Below, in pieces: positions 19,097 to 25,435 of a stretch of DNA of 25,435 nucleotides; position 1 is the stretch's first letter; each line of letters starts with the position of its first letter. Location: positions 1 to 25,435 of IMG/VR virus record IMGVR_UViG_3300009593_000110, one strand, 5' to 3'. The DNA is from a virus. The position numbers were made by a program, and so were the translations under genes. The notes beneath the pieces were generated by a model. That model was not told where the DNA came from, ran no database searches, and worked only from the letters and a program-made list of their open reading frames with translations.

Positions 19097-22000
19097 ATGG
19101 CTTTTCAACCACTTCAAGGTGTAGTCAAATTAATGATAGGAGCTTCTCCTGACCTATCACAATTAAAAATTGAGGCTGAACAAGGTGTAGCAGACGCAGG
19201 TATGGCTGTTAAAAAAATGCAGGCATTACAAGCTAGTGTAACAGGTGGTGCATTAATAGGTCTTGGTACTATCGCAGTAGGTTTATTTAAAGCAACTCAA
19301 TCAGCAATAGCTTTTGAAGAAACATTTGCTGGTATTATAAAAACCGTAGAAGCCTCATCAGATCAATTCGATGATCTTAAAGCAAAAATAATAGAATTAA
19401 GTACGGTTATTCCAGTTAGTACTGATGAATTAAATAGAATAGGTGAGCTTGGTGGTCAATTAGGAATTGCTGTAGAAAATTTACCTAGTTTTATACAAAC
19501 TGTTTCTACACTTGCGACAACTACTAACCTTACTATTGATAACGCCTCTTTAGGTCTTGCTAGATTAGATGCTATTGCACAAACAGGTGGAGAAACATTT
19601 GAAAATATGTCTTCAGTTATTGTTGAATTAGGTAACAACTTTGCTGCAACTGAAGCAGAAATTATGACTACAGTACTTCGTATAGCTCAGGCTGCTGCAC
19701 AGGTAGGTGCTACAACCCAAGACGCACTCGCTTTTGCTACTGCGTTACAAGCAATAGGTGTCCCAGCACAAGCTGGTGGTACTGCTGTTGCTCGTGTATT
19801 CCAAGCTATAAATGAAGCAGTAATAACTGGCGGAGAAGAATTAGAAAAGTTTAGTGTGATTGCAGAAGCTTCAGGAAGAGTAACTGCCGAAACATTTGCA
19901 GAAGCTTTTGGCGATGATCCAGCTATGGCCACAGTGGCTTTTATAGAAGGATTGAATGAACTTAATAAACAAGGTGTTAATATCATTCAATTCTTAGATG
20001 ATTTAGATCTAAAGCAGAGAAGAACAATGTTAGCAATTTTAGGTCTAGCTGAAGCTGAAGGTGTGTTGGCAGACGCATTAGGTTTAGCAAGAGTAGCATT
20101 TGAAGAGAATAATGCTGCTATGGAAGAAGCTGTAAAAAAATATAGAACTACTGCTTCTCAAATTGATATGACAAAAAATGCTTTTAGAGAATTAGGTATC
20201 CAACTTGGTGATCAAACAATGCCTGCATTTAAAGGTTTCTTAGATCTAGTCCAAGAAACAATTTTAGGACTTACTGTGAGTGAGACAGCAATGAAGAAGC
20301 TTAAAGTTGCAGCAGCATTCTTAATAGGTGCAATTATAGGAGTAACAAATGTCACTATAGGTTTCACCGCAGCACTTAATGTACTGACAGCACATCCTAT
20401 AATCGCAAGTATTACTTTAGCTATTGGTTTGTTTACAACATACGCAGTAAAATTAAGTAATGCTGCAGGAGAGGTCGAACAATTAAGGCGTGCTATGAAT
20501 ACTTTTACACAAGATGGAGTAGTAACAGAAAATACTATACGAGCTTTATTAGGAACTACACAGGAATTTGATGAAGTATTAAGTAGTTTTAGTGATGATC
20601 AAAGATTTAATATGGAATCTAATATCATTGCAGCCACAATGGGAACTCATGCTGAAAGACAACAAGCTTTAGAAGATATAGGATTAATGATTGAACAGCA
20701 AGAAGAAGCATACCACGCAGCTCGTAAGTCATCTGGTCAAAATTATGATTATGCAGAAGTTTTCGAACTCCAAGAAATGAGAAAACTTTATGACATCATT
20801 GACCAGATAAATAAAGTTAAAGCAGAGAAAGCGAAAAAAGATAAAAAAGAGAAAAGGGATGCAGCAATGCTCGCTCTTGGTATCACTAAATTAGCTGAAG
20901 CAAGAACCAGAGAAAGAGAAGAACAAGAGAGAGAAATAGATAATTGGATTGCGTCTAGAGACGCTGTTCAGAAGTACACAGATGAAGCAGTCAAGTTAAG
21001 GGAAGAAGCACTTGGTCTTTCAACTGTATTTGATGCAGTTACCGAAGCAGTCAAAAAGTCAACAGATACTTTTGTTTCAAGTTTTGAAGCCTTGCCAGAT
21101 GCTGTGATTATGTCAGCTGATGAAATGGTAGAGAACTTTAGAGCAAGATTTTTAATTGCTCAGATATTCGAGCAACAAATAGCTGAATTGAAGAGGCTTG
21201 GTATGGATGACCTAGCATTTTTCTTTTCACAATTAGGTCCTGAATCAGCGCCAAACCTAGCAAATCTACTAACTAGTCCAGAAGCTCTTGCTGAATTAGA
21301 AGCAGGTTTAGAGGCTCAGGGCATAACAGCTGTAGAAGAATTGAAAACAAATGCTGATAAGATAGCAGATGTTTTAGGTCCTGAATTTGCAGAAAAAGGT
21401 AAAGAGTCAGGTATCGCATACATGGATGGTCTGATTTCTGGTTTTAGTGAAGGCGCACCAAAAGCTTCAGGCGATTTGGAGAAAAAACTAGAGGGTATAG
21501 CTGAAATAGCAGAAATAATATTTGATACTGGATCACCATCTAAGAGAATGAAGAAACTTGGTAACTTCATAATGCTTGGTTTTGTTAAAGGTATACAACA
21601 AGGCTACCCAACACTTCAAAGAGAATTTGAAGACAAAATGATTGACTTAGTCACTCTTATTGAAACAAGCGTGAACCAAGCAGTCAGTGCAGTATCAGGA
21701 GCTTTCGGTGATCAGTTCGGTTTATTCTCAGGTGCTAATAGCTTAACTAAAGCTAATAGAGATCTAAATAAATTACTTGAAAAACAAAATCAGTTACTTA
21801 AAGGAAATACAGCTCAACAATTAAAAGCTATAGCTGAAGCTGAAGATAAAGTAGAATTTCTAAAACTTGCTTATGCAGAAGGAACAGCTCCTTTATATGA
21901 ATTACAAATTGCTGAAGAAGAGTTAGCTAAAGCAAGATCTGCTAATGCTGACGAACTTTTATCAATTGAAGAACAAATAGAAACAGCACAAATAAGAATT

Positions 22001-22672
22001 GGTCAATCTCAATTTGCGTTAGGGAAAGATGCTTTTGGATTACTACAAGCTGGTCCTGAAGCTGTAGATCAATTTAAAGCACTTGCAAAAGTATTAGGAA
22101 TTGATGAAGCCTTAGTTGCTAAAGTTACAAGTAAAACTGATGAACTAGCACAAACATTAGGCACAGAGTTCGGTGATGCTATAGATACAATAGCTAAAGA
22201 CTATTTTGATTTTAACTTAAAAGTAGAACAAGAAAAGATAACTTTAAATCTTGATACTGATTCTGCAACTATGACAATGAAAGAATGGTTGGAATGGTAT
22301 ACAGGTCAAATAAACAATGCAAATAATTCAAATTCAGTCGCCCCTCAAATAGTTACACCAGGGGGCAATGTTGCGTATGCAGGTGGTGGAAGAATACCAA
22401 TGTATGCTAAAGGTGGAACTCTTGGTGCTGGTTATGGAATTGTCGGTGAATATGGACCTGAACTTATCAGAGCAATCCCAGGTGGTGGTGTAGATATAAC
22501 ACCAATGGGTAACTTTGGCTCTAGTAATATAACTGTACAGAATTTAAATGTAAATGTTACTGGTGTACCATCTGATCCTATGCAAGCCAGAAAAGCAGCA
22601 AAAGCAATTAGAAAAGAACTTTCAAAGCTGGACAAAGAAGGATTAATAGGAACAGGTATTAGAGGTAGATAA
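19097..22672 (+). CDS. Tape measure protein
   Basis: 1191 residues. The N-terminal third has the TP901-type tape measure core: FEETFAGIIKTVEASSDQFD, VIPVSTDELNRIGELGGQLG and AAQVGATTQDALAFATALQA, and QAGGTAVARVFQAIN. Hydrophobic segments at about 400-450 (AAAFLIGAIIGVTNVTIGF and IASITLAIGLFTTYAV) could help membrane passage of DNA. Long Glu/Lys-rich helical parts follow, then a beta/Gly-rich end (GYGIVGEYGPELIRAIPGGG), a common tape-measure C-terminal motif. The predicted tail would be about 180 nm using the usual 1.5 Angstrom per residue rule. AAGGAG lies 11 nt upstream. The stop overlaps the next ATG. Confidence 0.93.
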   Translation: MAFQPLQGVVKLMIGASPDLSQLKIEAEQGVADAGMAVKKMQALQASVTGGALIGLGTIAVGLFKATQSAIAFEETFAGIIKTVEASSDQFDDLKAKIIELSTVIPVSTDELNRIGELGGQLGIAVENLPSFIQTVSTLATTTNLTIDNASLGLARLDAIAQTGGETFENMSSVIVELGNNFAATEAEIMTTVLRIAQAAAQVGATTQDALAFATALQAIGVPAQAGGTAVARVFQAINEAVITGGEELEKFSVIAEASGRVTAETFAEAFGDDPAMATVAFIEGLNELNKQGVNIIQFLDDLDLKQRRTMLAILGLAEAEGVLADALGLARVAFEENNAAMEEAVKKYRTTASQIDMTKNAFRELGIQLGDQTMPAFKGFLDLVQETILGLTVSETAMKKLKVAAAFLIGAIIGVTNVTIGFTAALNVLTAHPIIASITLAIGLFTTYAVKLSNAAGEVEQLRRAMNTFTQDGVVTENTIRALLGTTQEFDEVLSSFSDDQRFNMESNIIAATMGTHAERQQALEDIGLMIEQQEEAYHAARKSSGQNYDYAEVFELQEMRKLYDIIDQINKVKAEKAKKDKKEKRDAAMLALGITKLAEARTREREEQEREIDNWIASRDAVQKYTDEAVKLREEALGLSTVFDAVTEAVKKSTDTFVSSFEALPDAVIMSADEMVENFRARFLIAQIFEQQIAELKRLGMDDLAFFFSQLGPESAPNLANLLTSPEALAELEAGLEAQGITAVEELKTNADKIADVLGPEFAEKGKESGIAYMDGLISGFSEGAPKASGDLEKKLEGIAEIAEIIFDTGSPSKRMKKLGNFIMLGFVKGIQQGYPTLQREFEDKMIDLVTLIETSVNQAVSAVSGAFGDQFGLFSGANSLTKANRDLNKLLEKQNQLLKGNTAQQLKAIAEAEDKVEFLKLAYAEGTAPLYELQIAEEELAKARSANADELLSIEEQIETAQIRIGQSQFALGKDAFGLLQAGPEAVDQFKALAKVLGIDEALVAKVTSKTDELAQTLGTEFGDAIDTIAKDYFDFNLKVEQEKITLNLDTDSATMTMKEWLEWYTGQINNANNSNSVAPQIVTPGGNVAYAGGGRIPMYAKGGTLGAGYGIVGEYGPELIRAIPGGGVDITPMGNFGSSNITVQNLNVNVTGVPSDPMQARKAAKAIRKELSKLDKEGLIGTGIRGR

Positions 22673-22893
22673 TGGCACAACCATCACATGCTAATTTTCA
22701 TCATCACATGGCTACCCATGATAACGACTATGTTGAGTGGGAAGATCTAGATATTGCAGGAGCTTCGACAGTAAATAATAAATATCAAGATCGTATGAAA
22801 TACTGTAAAGGCTATAAGTGTGGTTATTACTTTTACGATATAGATGGTAAATATGCTTTGTGTGAATTTTGTAGGGGAAAGGAAATGTGTTAA
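22672..22893 (+). CDS. Small Cys-rich protein, probable zinc ribbon
   Basis: This 73-residue protein has five cysteines in the C-terminal third: Cys45, Cys50 (YCKGYKC), Cys64, Cys67 (CEFC) and Cys73. This suggests a zinc ribbon. The N-terminal part is His-rich (HANFHHHMATH). It starts in a TAATG overlap with the tape measure stop, and its own stop adjoins the next ATG, so it is expressed with the tail genes. No family is recognised. It may be a tail-tip metal-binding piece or a small regulator. Confidence 0.7.
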   Translation: MAQPSHANFHHHMATHDNDYVEWEDLDIAGASTVNNKYQDRMKYCKGYKCGYYFYDIDGKYALCEFCRGKEMC

Positions 22894-24129
22894 ATGGCTA
22901 ATACTGTAACAATAGGAAGATTAACTTTTACTTCACCAGCTTCTTTAACTGAAGATAGATCTGGATCTCAACACACATTGAGTATTGTTGGAAAACTTGC
23001 TCCAGATACATTAAATGAAGCAAAATATATAAGAGATGAATTATTAGCTTGTGCTAATGGTTATTATGTTGTTCCGTTTATTTGGCAAGGTGATAGCTCA
23101 ATGGATGGATATGTAAGAGTATTAGGCTCTTCCGTAAACACATCTAGAGTTATGATTGGTGGCTATGAGTATTCAATACAATTAGAATATTTAGGAAATA
23201 TGGGAGAAGTTGAGTTTGAAAGCCAAATGTCTGGTGGTTTAATCTCAAATGATCACAGTATAACTTCAACAACTAGTCAGTTTTATGCTGGACCAGTTGA
23301 TTCCTATTCACATGAACATGGATCTACACCAGGGACTTTTGCAAGAGTAGGAGAAGATGGAACTTCTTATATAAGGTATGGATCTTCAATGAGAACTCAT
23401 AATGCAAAATTTTTATGTGATCCTGCTGATTATTATAAAAATGCTTGTGAAGTTTACACAGATGGTACAGACGACACAAATAGACTAAGATGTGGTCTTC
23501 AATCTCCAAATCAATCTCCCTCTTCAACAAAAATACAAAATGGATTAGTACAAATGACTTTTGGTAATAGCACTACTCAATCTAGGTTTGTCATAAAATC
23601 TTATGATGGTACAGGTTATTTATCTTCAACAACATTTGCAGTCTCAAGAGGTGCTAGTGCAGTTGAATGGCAGGGGTGGAGATCAATACAAATATTAAAA
23701 AATGATCCTGAAATATGTACTGTTCGTTTAGGAAGTTATTATGAAGCTACAACAAAAGACAAGAGGCTGACTTTTGATGTATCTTTAAGAAGAGGATCGA
23801 GGCATTTTTCAATAGTGGCAACCCAATGGTCTTCTGCAAAACTTAACATAAGACCAACTACTACTACCGCATATACAGATAATACAAGTTATGGTATAGC
23901 GAGTAGTAATGATTTAGATGGTAATAAGGTTGTTTTAGGATCTCCACAGAATTTTGATGTTGATACAACAAACGGTGGTATAAATTCAACAGCTTCTACT
24001 GCAACTTTAAAAGCTTTTATAGGATATGAATACAATGGGACTTCGGCCACTTCGGAAGATCAAGCTACAAAGATCAGAGATCAGTATCTTGATAATATAT
24101 TTGAGGTTGTCCGATTAGTTAAGTCATGA
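22894..24129 (+). CDS. Minor tail protein, distal-tail-like
   Basis: 411 residues. It is the first large tail gene after the tape measure, the place of the distal tail protein. The N-terminal about 110 residues (MANTVTIGRLTFTSPASLTE, QHTLSIVGKLAPDTLNEAKY, YVRVLGSSVNTSRV, YEYSIQLEYLG) resemble the beta-sandwich of distal tail proteins. The remaining 300 residues are Ser/Thr/Asn-rich and beta-structured, perhaps a carbohydrate-binding or tip domain. AAAGGA lies about 10 nt before the ATG. The stop overlaps the next gene by 4 nt (ATGA). Confidence 0.7.
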   Translation: MANTVTIGRLTFTSPASLTEDRSGSQHTLSIVGKLAPDTLNEAKYIRDELLACANGYYVVPFIWQGDSSMDGYVRVLGSSVNTSRVMIGGYEYSIQLEYLGNMGEVEFESQMSGGLISNDHSITSTTSQFYAGPVDSYSHEHGSTPGTFARVGEDGTSYIRYGSSMRTHNAKFLCDPADYYKNACEVYTDGTDDTNRLRCGLQSPNQSPSSTKIQNGLVQMTFGNSTTQSRFVIKSYDGTGYLSSTTFAVSRGASAVEWQGWRSIQILKNDPEICTVRLGSYYEATTKDKRLTFDVSLRRGSRHFSIVATQWSSAKLNIRPTTTTAYTDNTSYGIASSNDLDGNKVVLGSPQNFDVDTTNGGINSTASTATLKAFIGYEYNGTSATSEDQATKIRDQYLDNIFEVVRLVKS

Positions 24130-25435
24130 GTGTTACAGAAAAATTAATGGCACCTGGGCAGTTCAGCCTGTCATTAAATAAAACTACTACACCAAACACA
24201 ATAATCAATCAATTAGACGCATGGGGGAACATAGTTATTGTTCCAGCTGATCTAAATCCAAATGAATTTTCAGACGCAACACTATTAGGTGCAGCTAGTT
24301 ATGTAGGCATACTTTATTCACTAGAAATAGGTGATGAAGAAAATGTTATGTTAAATGGACAAGGTTTGGTTTCTTATTTGGGTGATAGCGATGCAAAAGG
24401 TATGCCTATTGCAGAAACAGGCGGTCCAACAGGTGTTAGATCTTATAGCAATACAACATTAGCAGATGTATTAGACACAACAGGAACACCTAAAGGTTTA
24501 CTTAGAGACGAATCTGGGAATCAAGGTGCTATTAGAAAAGGAACAATTACAGAGACTGGTACAAACTATACAGGCTCTCACTATACAGAGTCAGCATTAA
24601 AAGCAATAAAGTATGTTTGTCAAGAAGTTGGTGCAGAATTTAAAATTAGCACTACTGGGTATTTAAGTGCTGGTCCATCAGGTAGCATATTTTCTGGTCA
24701 CACTTCAGATCCAACAACAATTATTGTAAGAAATCAAACTGGTGAAGATCCGAATATCACTGGTTTATCTACAACTAGCTTAGTTGCTCAGTATGACGCT
24801 TCAGAATTTGTAAACAAAGTTGAACTCGTTGCAAGTAAATTTGGATTTGAAGCTAATTATGGTGCAGCTACTGCTTCATCTAATCCTTATAAAGATTTAT
24901 TCGGATCTGCATTAAAAAGAACACAATACATTACTGATCCACAAACGCCAGCAACTAGTAAAACTACTAGAGCTACTGCTTATTTAAATGAACTAAATGA
25001 ACTTAAGAAAACTTTAAATGTTTCTCTTACTGAGTATGACATAGCAGGCGACTTCACAGTTGGTGATAAAATATTCATTTACGATCCTGATATAGGTTTT
25101 GTAGACACTGCGGCTGATGCTACAGCAGAGTCTAGAACTTTATATGAAACCACATATCAAGGTCAAATATTAAATCCAACAAAGATCAGGATCTTGGGTA
25201 TCACATGGCCTGTAAAAAATGGTTATGGTATATTTTATAGAAAATCAGATGGATCTTACATAGAACTAACAGATTATATGCTCTGGGAATCTGGAGATGT
25301 TGAATTAGAAATTGGTGATGTCGCACCGACCTTATCAGAGAGTTTAAGTTTTAGTGGTTATTCATTAGATCAAGTAGGTGGAGAAGATAAAACTGTTCCT
25401 AATACACCGTCAAGCCTTCAACAAGTAGCAGGTAC
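24126..25435 (+). CDS. Tail hub / minor tail protein (3' end outside window)
   Basis: The frame opens at ATG 24126, overlapping the preceding TGA, and stays open to the last base, giving at least 436 codons. The protein begins MSVTEKLMAPGQFSLSLNKT. It has a GIL-type beta segment and the FTVGDKIFIYDPDIGFVD pattern typical of tail hub (gp27/Tal-like) proteins, where a protein-bound loop describes the tail tip. The last residues seen (KTVPNTPSSLQQVAG) look like the opening strand of a fibronectin type III domain. It is likely the adsorption-side hub. Function of the missing part is unknown. Confidence 0.7.
   Translation, partial: MSVTEKLMAPGQFSLSLNKTTTPNTIINQLDAWGNIVIVPADLNPNEFSDATLLGAASYVGILYSLEIGDEENVMLNGQGLVSYLGDSDAKGMPIAETGGPTGVRSYSNTTLADVLDTTGTPKGLLRDESGNQGAIRKGTITETGTNYTGSHYTESALKAIKYVCQEVGAEFKISTTGYLSAGPSGSIFSGHTSDPTTIIVRNQTGEDPNITGLSTTSLVAQYDASEFVNKVELVASKFGFEANYGAATASSNPYKDLFGSALKRTQYITDPQTPATSKTTRATAYLNELNELKKTLNVSLTEYDIAGDFTVGDKIFIYDPDIGFVDTAADATAESRTLYETTYQGQILNPTKIRILGITWPVKNGYGIFYRKSDGSYIELTDYMLWESGDVELEIGDVAPTLSESLSFSGYSLDQVGGEDKTVPNTPSSLQQVAG

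Noticed and set aside
19687-21570. Minus-strand frames of 84-99 codons within the tape measure gene
   Set aside because: Shadows of the long helical coding sequence; no start signals.

Overview
The window is about 25.4 kb of a tailed double-stranded DNA phage (or prophage). The morphology genes are siphovirus-like with an HK97-type head, in an AT-rich genome. A WhiB-family iron-sulfur regulator (14686-14973), a family known almost only from Actinobacteria and their phages, points to an actinobacterial host. Together with the low GC this suggests an AT-rich, possibly marine, actinobacterial lineage. The host assignment is inference.

Layout. 1-570: 3' end of a terminase-small-subunit-like DNA-binding protein, followed by a strong terminator. 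849-4061: a tightly overlapping modification operon with a small protein, two beta-class amino-methyltransferases with TSPPY motifs, and a C5-cytosine methyltransferase. Inside the C5 gene, in the +1 frame, lies a second complete 374-codon gene (2710-3834) with its own near-perfect ribosome binding site. 4030-4260: a non-coding control region with helically phased A-tracts, a 14-bp palindrome and twelve 5-bp tandem repeats. 4270-4839: three small unknown genes. 4840-5237: bidirectional terminator, a small minus-strand gene and divergent promoters. 5238-5558: a stand-alone thioredoxin. 5635-6904: a Cys/His-rich small protein and a two-domain protein whose C-terminal half looks like a methyltransferase that has lost its catalytic motifs.

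6930 to the end is the morphogenesis module in conserved order: large terminase, portal (with long C-terminal extension), prohead protease (with long acidic tail), major capsid protein, a small Lys-rich protein, head-tail connector, stopper, gp10-like protein, tail terminator, a small acidic protein, major tail protein, tail assembly chaperone with a -1 frameshift, tape measure, distal-tail-like protein and a tail hub-like protein cut by the window end. Three kinds of insert interrupt it: two minus-strand genes between portal and protease with their own extended -10 promoter; a small ORF, WhiB and an HTH/zinc-ribbon protein between connector and stopper; and a Cys-rich small protein after the tape measure.

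Two features run through the window. Genes inside operons have Shine-Dalgarno sites or overlapping stops and starts. By contrast, at least seven genes without a Shine-Dalgarno carry a TANNNT -10 hexamer exactly 5-6 nt before the start codon, as expected for leaderless mRNAs. The most interesting item is the long same-strand overlap in the C5 methyltransferase, where both frames carry recognisable conserved motifs.
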